Position numbers and translations under genes: made by a program
The notes under the pieces: generated by a model
Told to the model about the DNA's origin: nothing
The model's database searches: none
What the model saw: only the letters and a program-made list of their open reading frames with translations
Source: Ignavibacteriota bacterium
Lineage (GTDB): Bacteria > Bacteroidota > Ignavibacteria > UBA10030 > UBA6906
NCBI GenBank assembly: GCA_003157485.1
Contig: PMJQ01000057.1
Location: 3,321-40,953 of the forward strand
Length of the DNA: 37,633 nt
Direction of reading: 5' to 3'
Shown here: positions 7,723-16,524 of the stretch, piece after piece
Position numbering within the stretch: the stretch's first letter is position 1
Layout of the letters: each line of letters starts with the position of its first letter

Positions 7723-8727
7723 TTATCCGGCCGCCGCCTGCTCTGGAAGCGGGACGGGGACAGGACGCTCCTCCCCGAGCGCGGATCTGAGGGCCACGAG
7801 CGCCACCTCCAGCTCGCTTTCGTCGGGCTCCTTCGTCGTGATCTTTTGAAGCCAGAGGCCCGGAGCGACAATCATGCGCCCGATTGCCGTCCCGGATTTC
7901 TTCGCCGAGATCCTGATGAATTCGTACGATATCCCCCCCAGGATCGGAATAAGCGGCAGATGCGTGGCAATCCGGATCGGCAGCGAGAGCGAGCCGAGCC
8001 AGTACATCATGAGCGTATCGAAGAGACCGAACAGGAGAATCGCCACAAGCATGACGATGAGAAGGAAGCTCGTACCGCACCTGGGATGGAATCTCGTTTG
8101 TTTCGCGGCGGACTCAACGGAGAGGCCCTCCTGTCGTTCGAACGCAAATACCGCCTTATGTTCCGCCCCGTGGTATTCGAATACGCGACTGACGTCTTTC
8201 ATCGCCGAAATCGCAACGAGGTATGCCAGGAAGAGCGCGAGCCGTATAACCCCGGCGATCATGTTGAAGGCAAGAGGCTGCTGGTCGACATGAAACAGGG
8301 CAGTCGTGACAACAAGGGGCACAAGGAAGAAAATCGCCGCACCGGCCAGGAGAGCTGCCGCGATCGCGACGGCGAGCCGCAGGTTGTCCCCGGCACTGTT
8401 CATTTCGGGCGGGGTCCCATTTCCGGGTGATTCCCCGGAATCTGATCCGAGCGCCGCCTCGGCTGAATAGTTGAGCGAGCGCAACCCTATGATGAGCATC
8501 TCGATCAACCCGACCGCCCCCCGGAGGATGGGGAGCCGGAAGACCCTGTTCTTCTCCGCAAGCGATACGTACCTCTCCCTCCGGACCGCGATCGATCCGT
8601 CAGGCCTCCGGACTGCAGTCGCGACCATCCCGGGCGCACGCATCATCACCCCTTCGATCACCGCCTGCCCCCCGACAACCATCGGATTCTGAGCGTCGAA
8701 CCTGTACTGCGACGATTGAGATCCCAT
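7723..8727 (-). CDS. DUF1385 membrane protein (YqhQ family)
   Basis: A 334-residue integral membrane protein of the DUF1385 family. It shows the family-typical N-terminal segment [15 protein letters not shown], several hydrophobic helices between about 60 and 235, and the conserved central segment [14 protein letters not shown] followed by [10 protein letters not shown], whose His, Glu and Cys residues suggest metal binding. The molecular role is not established. The track start at 8739 is TTG; the ATG at 8727 with GGGG five bases upstream is preferred. Its stop lies four bases before prfA, an arrangement that I recall from other bacteria as well, for example Firmicutes. A TATCTT sequence about 25 bases upstream could be a -10, but no good -35 was found. 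Confidence 0.88.
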   Translation of the reverse strand: MGSQSSQYRFDAQNPMVVGGQAVIEGVMMRAPGMVATAVRRPDGSIAVRRERYVSLAEKNRVFRLPILRGAVGLIEMLIIGLRSLNYSAEAALGSDSGESPGNGTPPEMNSAGDNLRLAVAIAAALLAGAAIFFLVPLVVTTALFHVDQQPLAFNMIAGVIRLALFLAYLVAISAMKDVSRVFEYHGAEHKAVFAFERQEGLSVESAAKQTRFHPRCGTSFLLIVMLVAILLFGLFDTLMMYWLGSLSLPIRIATHLPLIPILGGISYEFIRISAKKSGTAIGRMIVAPGLWLQKITTKEPDESELEVALVALRSALGEERPVPVPLPEQAAAG

Positions 8728-8831
8728 GACACCCCGCAAAATACCCCAAGATACAGATTTTGCGGGCGAGATGCCATGCGAACAAACGGCGAACCGAATG
8801 CGCGATCAGATGCGGTCGTAAAGAGCAGGGA

Positions 8832-10304
8832 TCAGGATGAACCGGTACCCGGACCAGGGCGGATGAGCCGTCTTAAGGCGAAAAGTTCTTCGGGGAGAAA
8901 GAACCGCGTCAGATAGAGCGTCAGGCAGAAGAACAGGATGAGAGAACACTTCCACGCGATGTGATAGGAACCGGCGTCCACCACACGGAACAGCATATAC
9001 GTCAGTGCGGCTGCCAGTGCGAGGCGTACGATCCGCCCCCATTCATACCGTACAGGGTAGAACTTCCGGACGTCGAAGTAGAGAACGAACGCCATTACCG
9101 CATACGCGAGAAGCGTCGCCACAGCTCCTCCCATCATCCCCATGAGCGGGATAAGGGCGAAATTCGCCGCAATGTTCGTGACGGCGCCCGCCAGCGTGAT
9201 TGCGGGAAGGCGCTGGGTTTTCTTCTCTATGTACACACCGGCGACAAGGTTGTTATAGACGCCGAGAAAGATGTAGGCGAGAAGGACCACGGGGACGATC
9301 GGGAGTCCTCCCCAGTAGTCAGGATGGATCAGGTACCTCCCGAATATCCGCAACCGGACGATATCCCCTATGAACATCGATACCACAAGGAAAACCCCCG
9401 TCATCGCCGCCACGGAATACGTGAGCGCACGCGCAAAAAGGGGCTTCGCACCCGGCTCGGACGCATGCGAGAGAAAGAACGGCCGCCAGGCGAAATCGTA
9501 CATCGAGACCACGAGCATCATGAATATCCCGAGCCGGTAGTTCACCTGATAGATCCCCACAACCGCGAGACTCGTCAGGAACAGCATGATGGGCCGGTCG
9601 ATCACCTGAACGACGATCGAAGCAAGCCCGGCCGGGATATACGGGAGCCCGAATTTCAGAAGGGCCCTGTAAAGGGGGAGAGAGAATTCCGTGGTGAACT
9701 GAAGCGCAATCGTGGGCGCAAGCGCGAGGAGCGTCACAACGGAAGCGATGAGGCCGCTCAGAAATATCCCCTCCACACCCATGTGGTACACGAGGAGAAA
9801 AAGGAGCGTACATCCAACGTTGACCCCGATGTTGAGGATTTTCAGCGAGGCGAAAAGAAAGGGCTTCCGCCCCATTCTGAGCGAGGCGAACGGGACAATC
9901 GCGACCGTGTCAAAAAACAAGATTCCCGCGGCGTAACGCACTATCGTCAGGTGTTCCACCGGGACGGACATCCAGCCGCCTACAGTTCCCGACAGCGCGG
10001 CCATCGTGCCCGAGAGAACAAGCGACGTTGCGCAGAGAGAAAGGAACGGTGTGCTGAAATTCTGCCGCGCGCTCCCGATTTCAGCGGTCGACGAGTACTT
10101 GAAATACGCCGACTCCATCCCGTACATCCAGAGGATGTTCAGGAACGCCAGAATGGAAAAAACGTTCGCGACGATCCCGTTCTCGCCGGGGCGGATGACA
10201 TTCGTATAGACGGGGACAAGGAGGAAGCTGAGGAACCGGCCGACAACGGTGCTGATGCCGTAGATCGCGGTGTCGGTCCCCAGGCGTCTGATCTGTGCGA
10301 GCAT
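8832..10304 (-). CDS. Oligosaccharide flippase family protein (Wzx/MATE-like), copy 1
   Basis: Predicted lipid-linked oligosaccharide flippase of the MOP superfamily. The 490-residue protein begins LGTDTAIYGISTVVGRFLSF, matching the first helix of Wzx-type proteins, and has about 14 hydrophobic helices in two bundles with short basic loops, plus a positively charged C-terminus. It starts 13 bases after nadC with a strong GGGGAGGGC Shine-Dalgarno, so it is probably co-transcribed with the NAD and fatty-acid genes rather than with a glycan operon. It is unlike the second flippase (20244-21830), and the two probably move different lipid-linked substrates. A gap of 92 bases with no visible feature separates it from the DUF1385 gene. 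Confidence 0.87.
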   Translation of the reverse strand: MLAQIRRLGTDTAIYGISTVVGRFLSFLLVPVYTNVIRPGENGIVANVFSILAFLNILWMYGMESAYFKYSSTAEIGSARQNFSTPFLSLCATSLVLSGTMAALSGTVGGWMSVPVEHLTIVRYAAGILFFDTVAIVPFASLRMGRKPFLFASLKILNIGVNVGCTLLFLLVYHMGVEGIFLSGLIASVVTLLALAPTIALQFTTEFSLPLYRALLKFGLPYIPAGLASIVVQVIDRPIMLFLTSLAVVGIYQVNYRLGIFMMLVVSMYDFAWRPFFLSHASEPGAKPLFARALTYSVAAMTGVFLVVSMFIGDIVRLRIFGRYLIHPDYWGGLPIVPVVLLAYIFLGVYNNLVAGVYIEKKTQRLPAITLAGAVTNIAANFALIPLMGMMGGAVATLLAYAVMAFVLYFDVRKFYPVRYEWGRIVRLALAAALTYMLFRVVDAGSYHIAWKCSLILFFCLTLYLTRFFLPEELFALRRLIRPGPGTGSS

Positions 10305-10317
10305 GCCCTCCCCGGGT

Positions 10318-11202
10318 CTAGCGCGCGCGGGCGCGCGCGGTCTGCGTGAGTTCGAGAGAGATGTCGAGCGCTTTCACCGAGTGGGTAAGTGCCCCGACGG
10401 AAATGAAATCGACTCCGGTCTGCGCGTACTCCCGGACTGTGTCAAGCGTGATTCCTCCCGATGCCTCCACTTCCACCCGGCGGCCGATCCTCTCTACCGC
10501 GCTCTTCATCGCCGCGGGCGTGAAATTGTCAAGCATGATCCTTCCCACCCCGGTGCACGAGAGGGCTTCGTCCACTTCGGGAAGGTTTTTCGTCTCCACT
10601 TCGATCCGCGCGTCGATGCTGTGGTCGGCCAGGTACGATCTGCACCTCGCGACAGCGGGGGCGATCCCCCCGGCGGCAACGATGTGATTGTCCTTTATCA
10701 GGACCATGTCATCGAGACCAAACCGGTGATTCACCCCTCCCCCGATCCTGACCGCAAGCTTGTCAAGGGCCCGGAGGCCCGGCGCCGTCTTCCGCGTATC
10801 CGTGATCTTCGCCCCCGTCCCGGCCACTGCGCTGACAAACCGGTCGGTAAGCGTCGCAATTCCGCTCATCCGCTGGAGGAAATTGAGCGCGGTCCGCTCC
10901 CCGCGGAGTATCCCCTTCGCGCTGCCGTCGACCCTTGCAAGCACGAGGCCCGGCGTCACACGACTCCCGTCCTTTACAATCCCGTGTACCGAGATGCTGT
11001 GGTCGCAGTATCCAAAGACAATCCTCGCAATGTCGATGCCTGCGACGATTCCCTCTTCCTTGCACAGGAACTCCGCCGCACCGAGGTCCGATTCCTCAAG
11101 GATCGCCTCGCCGGTAATATCCCCCATGCCGATGTCCTCCATCAGCGCCAGCTCCACCATCCTGCTGATGCGGCTGTCGCTCAGGGATCCCTCAGTATTC
11201 AT
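10318..11202 (-). CDS. nadC: Nicotinate-nucleotide pyrophosphorylase (carboxylating), QPRTase
   Basis: Converts quinolinate and PRPP to nicotinate mononucleotide, CO2 and pyrophosphate in de novo NAD synthesis. The 294-residue protein has the usual motifs in order: EDIGMGDIT (22-30), ERTALNFLQRMSGIAT (102-117), DTRKTAPGLR (135-144) and the phosphate- and substrate-binding stretch KLAVRIGGGVNHRFG followed by LDDMVLIKDNH (148-173). The length matches the family. nadA and nadB are not nearby. It lies 11 bases after the thioesterase stop and 13 bases before the flippase, so it is inside a mixed operon. The C-terminus is an Ala-Arg repeat (ARARAR) encoded by alternating GC sequence. Confidence 0.96.
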   Translation of the reverse strand: MNTEGSLSDSRISRMVELALMEDIGMGDITGEAILEESDLGAAEFLCKEEGIVAGIDIARIVFGYCDHSISVHGIVKDGSRVTPGLVLARVDGSAKGILRGERTALNFLQRMSGIATLTDRFVSAVAGTGAKITDTRKTAPGLRALDKLAVRIGGGVNHRFGLDDMVLIKDNHIVAAGGIAPAVARCRSYLADHSIDARIEVETKNLPEVDEALSCTGVGRIMLDNFTPAAMKSAVERIGRRVEVEASGGITLDTVREYAQTGVDFISVGALTHSVKALDISLELTQTARARAR

Positions 11203-11213
11203 TGCGGCACCGC

Positions 11214-11639
11214 CTACCCCTTCCCTGATTTTGCGATCGCTTTCTCAATTGCTTCGACAAACTGTGCCGGTGCTCGTGTCGGCTTTCCGGTCTCCGCATT
11301 GACGAAGCTGTGAATCGTATAACCGTCAGCAAGCACTTCCTTCTCCCCCTCCCTGTAGACCTCGTAGTCGAGCCGGACGCGCGCAACGGGAGCATCGCGC
11401 AGGATCGTCACGACCTGAAGGAGGTCGTCGTACCTTGCCGCCTTCTTGTAGGAGGCGTGCGCTTCGATGACGGGGAGAAAAAGCCCCATCTCCTCCACGC
11501 GCGTGTACGGCAGACCGATGTCCCGCAGGAGGTCGGAACGGCCCTGTTCAAAGTACTCAAAGAACTTCCCGTAATAGGCGGATTTCATCTGATCGGTATC
11601 CGCGTAGCGGACCCGGATGCTCGACGTGAATTTAATCAT
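11214..11639 (-). CDS. Acyl-CoA thioesterase, 4HBT/YbgC family
   Basis: A 141-residue single hot-dog-fold protein that would hydrolyse acyl-CoA thioesters in the cytoplasm. The family active-site region is present near the N-terminus as RYADTDQM (D14 and D16, one of which is the presumed nucleophile or base), followed by AYYGKFFEYFEQGRSDLLR, closely matching the YbgC/FadM pattern. The physiological acyl substrate cannot be deduced. It sits 15 bases after accA and 11 before nadC, consistent with co-transcription. Confidence 0.88.
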   Translation of the reverse strand: MIKFTSSIRVRYADTDQMKSAYYGKFFEYFEQGRSDLLRDIGLPYTRVEEMGLFLPVIEAHASYKKAARYDDLLQVVTILRDAPVARVRLDYEVYREGEKEVLADGYTIHSFVNAETGKPTRAPAQFVEAIEKAIAKSGKG

Positions 11640-11654
11640 TGTTCTTCCCCTCGC

Positions 11655-12605
11655 TTAACCGACCCAGACGCCCATCTTGCTGAATTTCTCGATGCGGCGG
11701 TCCAGAAATTTCTCGGGCTTTACTTTCGCAAGCTGTCTGAGTTCCTGCAGTATCGCCTCTTTCAGGACGCGTGCGGCCTGTTCGGGGTTCCTGTGTGCAC
11801 CGCCGAGCGGCTCAGGAATAATCTCGTCGATGATCCCCTGCTTCTTCAGATCCGGCGCGGTGAGCTGCAGGGCCTCGGCGGCCTGTTCCTTGTAGTCCCA
11901 GCTCCTCCAGAGAATGCTCGAGCAGGATTCAGGGGAAATCACCGAGTACCATGAATTCTCCATCATGAGGATGCGGTCTCCAACGCCAAGCCCCAGGGCT
12001 CCCCCGGACGCCCCCTCGCCGATGATCGCGACAACGATGGGAACCCGGAGGCGGGCCATCTCGAGGAGGTTTCGCGCGATGGCTTCCGCCTGCCCACGCT
12101 CTTCGGCTTCAAGCCCGGGGAATGCGCCGGGAGTATCGAGGAGGGTCACGACCGGGATTTTGAACTTTTCTGCAAGCTTCATAAGACGGAGCGCCTTGCG
12201 GTATCCTTCAGGATTCGGCATACCGAAATTCCGGAACACATTCGATTTCGTGTCGCGTCCCTTCTGATGCCCGATAAGCATTACTTTCCTGTCATCGATG
12301 TGGGCCATTCCCCCGACGATCGCCCGGTCATCCCTGAAGTGCCTGTCTCCGTGGAGCTCGAGGAAGTCCTTCGTGATCATGCCGATGTAGTCGAGCGTGT
12401 ACGGACGGTCCGGGTGCCGTGCAAGCTGTACTTTCTGCCACCGGGTGAGGCCCGCATAGATGGAAAGCTGGAGCTGGTTGACACGCTTTTCGATTTTGCC
12501 GATCTCCAGGGCGATATCCGGATTGTCCCCGTACCGCCGCATTTCCTCCATCTTCTGTTCAAGCTCGATGATGGGCTTCTCGAACTCCAGTACCGATTTG
12601 GCCAT
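11655..12605 (-). CDS. accA: Acetyl-CoA carboxylase carboxyltransferase subunit alpha
   Basis: Alpha subunit of the carboxyltransferase that moves carboxyl from carboxybiotin to acetyl-CoA, the first step of fatty acid synthesis. The 316-residue protein carries the expected segments: [11 protein letters not shown] at the N-terminus, HRDDR-like [41 protein letters not shown], the oxyanion-hole [12 protein letters not shown], and [11 protein letters not shown]. Two in-frame ATGs exist; the one at 12605 has AGGAG six bases upstream, whereas for the ATG at 12611 the AGGAG is directly abutting, so 12605 is preferred. accD is not in the window. The gene begins only 28 bases after the fused glycosyltransferase, so polysaccharide and lipid genes appear to share a transcript. 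Confidence 0.97.
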   Translation of the reverse strand: MAKSVLEFEKPIIELEQKMEEMRRYGDNPDIALEIGKIEKRVNQLQLSIYAGLTRWQKVQLARHPDRPYTLDYIGMITKDFLELHGDRHFRDDRAIVGGMAHIDDRKVMLIGHQKGRDTKSNVFRNFGMPNPEGYRKALRLMKLAEKFKIPVVTLLDTPGAFPGLEAEERGQAEAIARNLLEMARLRVPIVVAIIGEGASGGALGLGVGDRILMMENSWYSVISPESCSSILWRSWDYKEQAAEALQLTAPDLKKQGIIDEIIPEPLGGAHRNPEQAARVLKEAILQELRQLAKVKPEKFLDRRIEKFSKMGVWVG

Positions 12606-12633
12606 GGGCATCTCCTGTGACGTTACGCGTCGA

Positions 12634-14616
12634 TCAGCGGCGGCGGAAAAGTGATTTCGCGATAATCTGCAGGTCGAGCATCAACGACTGGTTCTTCGCA
12701 TAGTACAATTTATACCGCTCCCGTTCGTCGGGATCCATGTCTTCGCGCGAGTGGATCTGAAGAAGGCCCGTGAGACCCTCGGGACCGAGCTCGCTGTCGC
12801 TTCCCGGATATTTCCCGGAGTGTCCGCTCTCCCCGACGGGAAGTCCCACGAGGCTGAGGCGCCCCCGGAGAACATCCGGGAGGAGACGGAGGATCGACCC
12901 CGGCGCGGCCCCTTTTTTCCTGAAGAGTGCCCAGGAAGGATACACGGTCAGGAGTAGCAGCGAGGCAAGGGCAATGTCGGTGGCACGCTTCACGAGCCGG
13001 TTGACCGGACGGTGTATGTTGTATTCGATGTCAATGAGCGGGAGCGTATCGAGCTCGTCGATCCTGGTCTTCCCGATGATCGATTCGAGGCTCCCCGGCA
13101 CGAGGCGGAAATGGATGCTCCGGTTCCTGCTTCGCGCGATGACCGAGAGTATGTTTTCGTACGAGAGTCCATCGGTCGAGAAGATCACATCCCCGACGTG
13201 CCGCTCGTCGATCACCTTCCCCACGTTGTCGATGCTCCCGATGATCTCGACGCCCGCCACTTTCTCCCCGATTCTCCGGCGGCTGGTGTCGATGAACCCG
13301 AGCACGTCATATCCGTCGTCAACCCGCGCGCGGAGCTTTCTGAGGATCTCCTGTGCGGACGGCCCTGTCCCGACAATAACCGTCCGCCTGCCGAAGACTG
13401 TCTTTTTTGCTCCTCCCTGCCCGAACAGAAGGACGGCAAACCGCCACCCGGGAAGAAAGACGAGGCTGAGCAAGCCAGCAATCAGGACGACCCCCCTGCT
13501 GAAGGCAAAGTCCTTGGCGAAAAAGACGGTCGCGGAGATCAGTACGTAGCCGGCCGCAACAGCACCGAACGACCGGTTCACGGCGAAGCGGGACGTCGTG
13601 TACAGCCCCGCCACCGCCGAGAGGAGGACGATGAGCGCGGCGGGGACGAGCCATATCAGGGGATACGCATATGCCGGAAAACTGAAGAGCCCCCCCCGGT
13701 AGATATATTCACCTGCCAGAAGCGCCCCGACGACGAGGGTGCCGTCGAGGACCGCAATCTGGACCGGGCGGGCCAGACGGGCGAGCGACGCCGCCGATGC
13801 CCGCAGCAGGATGCCGAGAGTCAGGAAGAGGAGTATGATCCGTGAGCGGTTGAAGTGCTTCCTGACGAACAACTGCATCGCCTGGTAGAATACCCGGATC
13901 TCGTCGATATCGCTCCTTCGCGTGCTCTCCCCTTTGAAGTGGATGATTTTCGTCGTGTGGACATAGTATACTTTGAACCCGGCCGCGGCGATCCTGTAGC
14001 ACCAATCCAGATCCTCCCCGTACATGAAGAAATCCTCGTCCAGCCCGCCCACGGTGACGTACGCCTCGCGTCTCACCATCATGAACGAACCGCTGACGGC
14101 GTCCACGGGATATGTCTCGTCTTCGGAGAGAAACGTCAGATTGTACCTGCCGAAGATTCTCGATGCCGGGAACAGCGCCGCAAGCCCGAAGATCTTCGTA
14201 AAGGCGACCCAAGGAGTCGGAAAGCTCCTGCGGCACGGGAGCTGGAATGTGCCGTCAGGATTCAACACCCTGCATCCCGCGACCCCAGCATCCGGCACAT
14301 CCGAGAAGAAGCGGAGCATGACCCGCAGGGTGTCCTCCTGAACGACCGTGTCGGGATTGATCAGGAGAAGGAATTCTCCGCCTGCGAGCCGGAGCGCCAT
14401 ATTGTTTGCACGTGCAAACCCGACGTTCGTCGTGTTCTCAAGAAGGCGGACAGCAGGGAATTTCGCCCTGACCATGTCCGAGCTCCCGTCATCAGACGCA
14501 TTGTCAACGACAAATATCTCCCCCTGGATACCCTCCAGGGCACGGCAAATCGATGTGAGGGCGTTTTCGAGGAATTGCCGGACGTTGTAGTTGACGATGA
14601 TGACGGAAAGTTTCAT
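12634..14616 (-). CDS. GT2 glycosyltransferase fused to a degenerate phosphoglycosyl transferase
   Basis: A 660-residue fusion. Residues 1 to about 225 form a WbbL-like GT2 domain with DNASDDG (38-44), NPDT (87-90) and GEDLDW (200-205). Several hydrophobic helices follow (about 258-275, 284-303, 316-337, 350-366, 373-398), then a Rossmann domain with GTGPSAQ (416-422), and finally about 115 residues resembling a polyprenyl phosphoglycosyl transferase. From the helices onward this looks like a WcaJ/WbaP protein, but the core is shortened: the RVG..G..F...KFRSM stretch is absent, and where active enzymes have DELPQL before NVLKGDMSLVGPRP this protein has [20 protein letters not shown]. The catalytic Asp-Glu pair is thus missing. 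Inference: an active GT2 with an inactive membrane scaffold. It lies 7 bases after the Dpm1-like gene. Confidence 0.88.
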   Translation of the reverse strand: MKLSVIIVNYNVRQFLENALTSICRALEGIQGEIFVVDNASDDGSSDMVRAKFPAVRLLENTTNVGFARANNMALRLAGGEFLLLINPDTVVQEDTLRVMLRFFSDVPDAGVAGCRVLNPDGTFQLPCRRSFPTPWVAFTKIFGLAALFPASRIFGRYNLTFLSEDETYPVDAVSGSFMMVRREAYVTVGGLDEDFFMYGEDLDWCYRIAAAGFKVYYVHTTKIIHFKGESTRRSDIDEIRVFYQAMQLFVRKHFNRSRIILLFLTLGILLRASAASLARLARPVQIAVLDGTLVVGALLAGEYIYRGGLFSFPAYAYPLIWLVPAALIVLLSAVAGLYTTSRFAVNRSFGAVAAGYVLISATVFFAKDFAFSRGVVLIAGLLSLVFLPGWRFAVLLFGQGGAKKTVFGRRTVIVGTGPSAQEILRKLRARVDDGYDVLGFIDTSRRRIGEKVAGVEIIGSIDNVGKVIDERHVGDVIFSTDGLSYENILSVIARSRNRSIHFRLVPGSLESIIGKTRIDELDTLPLIDIEYNIHRPVNRLVKRATDIALASLLLLTVYPSWALFRKKGAAPGSILRLLPDVLRGRLSLVGLPVGESGHSGKYPGSDSELGPEGLTGLLQIHSREDMDPDERERYKLYYAKNQSLMLDLQIIAKSLFRRR

Positions 14617-14623
14617 CGTGCCG

Positions 14624-15340
14624 TCAGAGCCTGTTCAGCATGCCGCGGAACTTCAGCTTCCACAGCATGAAGAATGCTTCGTAGACGATGTGCTTCGACA
14701 TTTTCGACTTCCCCGCACGCCGGTCAAGAAACACGATGGGTATTTCCTCCAGCCGGAATCCTTTGCGCCACGCCATGTAGCTCATTTCGATCTGGAACGC
14801 ATAGCCGTTCGACCGGATGCCGTCAAGGTTGATCCCGCGGAGGACTTCGATCCGATAACACTTGAACCCGCCTGTCGCATCGTTGAGAGGGAGACCGGTC
14901 CAGAATCTTGTCCACACGTTGGCCGTCCAGCTCAGCAGCAACCTCTGCATCGGCCAGTTCAGCACGCGAACCCCATTCGTATACCGGGATCCGACCACGA
15001 GGTCCGCCCCGGCCGCCTTCCGAAGAAAGGCGGGGATCTCTTTGGGGTTATGGGAGAAATCCGCATCCATTTCAAACACATAGTCGTATTCCCTGGCCAG
15101 CGCGTACCGGAACCCGGCGACGTACGCGGTTCCCAGCCCCATCTTGGACACCCGCACCAGAAGATGGATCCGGGGATCCTTCTCCCCCATCTGCCGGACG
15201 ATCTCCCCCGTCCCGTCCGGGGAGCTGTCGTCCACAATGAGCACCTCGATCCCCTCGACCTGCTCCAGGATCCTGGGGAGGAGCCGCGGGATGTTCTCCG
15301 ATTCGTTATATGTGGGTATGACGACGAGTACCTTTGACAC
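14624..15340 (-). CDS. Polyprenol monophosphomannose synthase-like GT2 (Dpm1 type)
   Basis: Predicted transferase moving a hexose, typically mannose or glucose, from a nucleotide donor to polyprenyl phosphate at the cytoplasmic membrane face. The 238-residue protein has the Dpm1 motif set: VVIPTYNESENI near the N-terminus, IVDDSSPDGT, the metal-binding EMDADFSHNP, GSRYTNG, ATGGFKCYR, and the C-terminal RRAGKSKMS loop. It lacks the C-terminal GtrA or other membrane domain found in longer relatives, so it is peripheral. The start codon is GTG (no better ATG is present upstream). It is 18 bases after the DegT gene and 7 before the fusion gene. The lipid-linked sugar may feed a GT-C enzyme, but none is encoded here. 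Confidence 0.9.
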   Translation of the reverse strand: MSKVLVVIPTYNESENIPRLLPRILEQVEGIEVLIVDDSSPDGTGEIVRQMGEKDPRIHLLVRVSKMGLGTAYVAGFRYALAREYDYVFEMDADFSHNPKEIPAFLRKAAGADLVVGSRYTNGVRVLNWPMQRLLLSWTANVWTRFWTGLPLNDATGGFKCYRIEVLRGINLDGIRSNGYAFQIEMSYMAWRKGFRLEEIPIVFLDRRAGKSKMSKHIVYEAFFMLWKLKFRGMLNRL

Positions 15341-15358
15341 TGTTCGGTCCGGTTCTGA

Positions 15359-16477
15359 TTATCGGGATGATGATCTGTCGGCGTAGAACTCCCGCATCGC
15401 TCCCGTGATGTGCAGAAGATGTTCCTCGTTCAGTTCCGTGTGCATGGGGAGCGAAATCACCTCGGCCGCTGCCTGTTCCGCCGCCGGGAAATCTCCAGGC
15501 TTCCCACCCGACATGGCGAACGCCTTCTGGAGGTGGAGCGGAACGGGATAGTAGATCGCGTGAGGGATCCCTTTCTCCTTCAGGAATGCCGCCAGCGCAT
15601 CCCGCCGCGGCACCCGGAGCGTATACTGGTGGAATATGTGTTCCACATCCGGCGGTGCGGAGGGCACAGTCACGGGAAGACCCCGGAGAAGCTCGCCATA
15701 GCGCGCAGCCGCCTTGCGCCGGGCGGTATTATACTCCGGCAGGTGAGGAAGTTTGACCCGCAGGATCGCCGCCTGCAGGGTATCGAGGCGGCTGTTGAGG
15801 CCGAGAACTTCGTGGTAGTAACGGACCCTCGACCCGTGCGCCGCGATCACACGCATCGAATCGGCAAGTCCGGCGTCGTCGGTCACAACCATGCCGCCGT
15901 CCCCGAAGCACCCCAGGTTCTTGCTCGGGAAGAAACTTATGCAGCCGACGGCCCCTATCGAGCAGACCTTGCGCCCCCTGTACGACGCGCCCATCGCCTG
16001 CGCCGCGTCTTCGATTACCGGGATACGGTGAGCGCGAGCGACAGCCATTATGGGGTCCATGTCGGCGGGGTGGCCATACAGGTGGACCGGGATGATCGCC
16101 TTCGTATGCGCGGTCACGGCATTCCCGATGAGCGCGGGGTCGATGTTCATTGTCACGGGATCGATATCCACGTAGACGGGTTTCGCCCCGAGGATCCCGA
16201 TCGTCTCAGCCGTGGCGACAAACGTGAACGGTGTCGTGATGACTTCGTCCCCGGGGCCTATCCCGAGCGCCATCATGGCGATCTGCAGCGCGTCGGTCCC
16301 CGACGAACACCCGACCGCGTGCTTCACGCCGAGATATCCGGCTATTTCGCACTCGAGCTCTCCCACCTCTTTTCCCTGGATGAACATCCCCGAGTCGAGC
16401 ACCGTGTGTATTGCCGCATCGATATCACCCTTGATATTCCGATACTGACCGACAACATCCACCATCTGAAGTTTCAT
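15359..16477 (-). CDS. DegT/DnrJ/EryC1/StrS aminotransferase, WbpE/FdtB-like
   Basis: PLP-dependent sugar aminotransferase of 372 residues, converting a keto-sugar nucleotide to an amino-sugar. The PLP-binding lysine is K186 in SFFPSKNLGCFGDGG; the phosphate-binding SSGTDALQ (58-65) and the EDAAQAMGA segment with the PLP-pairing aspartate are present. The sequence pattern (MFIQGKEV, IGPGDEVITTPFTFVATAE) most resembles the WbpE/QdtB/FdtB branch acting on 3-keto sugars, rather than the 4-keto PseC/ArnB branch represented by the second aminotransferase at 30635-31795. No WbpA/B/D genes are nearby, but rfbB and a cupin isomerase/epimerase lie in the same operon. The start ATG has GGGAAGG five bases upstream. 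Confidence 0.9.
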   Translation of the reverse strand: MKLQMVDVVGQYRNIKGDIDAAIHTVLDSGMFIQGKEVGELECEIAGYLGVKHAVGCSSGTDALQIAMMALGIGPGDEVITTPFTFVATAETIGILGAKPVYVDIDPVTMNIDPALIGNAVTAHTKAIIPVHLYGHPADMDPIMAVARAHRIPVIEDAAQAMGASYRGRKVCSIGAVGCISFFPSKNLGCFGDGGMVVTDDAGLADSMRVIAAHGSRVRYYHEVLGLNSRLDTLQAAILRVKLPHLPEYNTARRKAAARYGELLRGLPVTVPSAPPDVEHIFHQYTLRVPRRDALAAFLKEKGIPHAIYYPVPLHLQKAFAMSGGKPGDFPAAEQAAAEVISLPMHTELNEEHLLHITGAMREFYADRSSSR

Positions 16478-16524
16478 GGAGCCTTCCCTGTGCGTCGTGG
16501 AACATGCGAAGCCTGCGCCCGGCC

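Noticed and set aside
8961-10349. 462-codon plus-strand ORF opposite the flippase
   Set aside because: Antisense shadow in GC-rich DNA; the translation is rich in Arg, His, Asp and Pro, has no family motif, and the opposite strand encodes a clear flippase.
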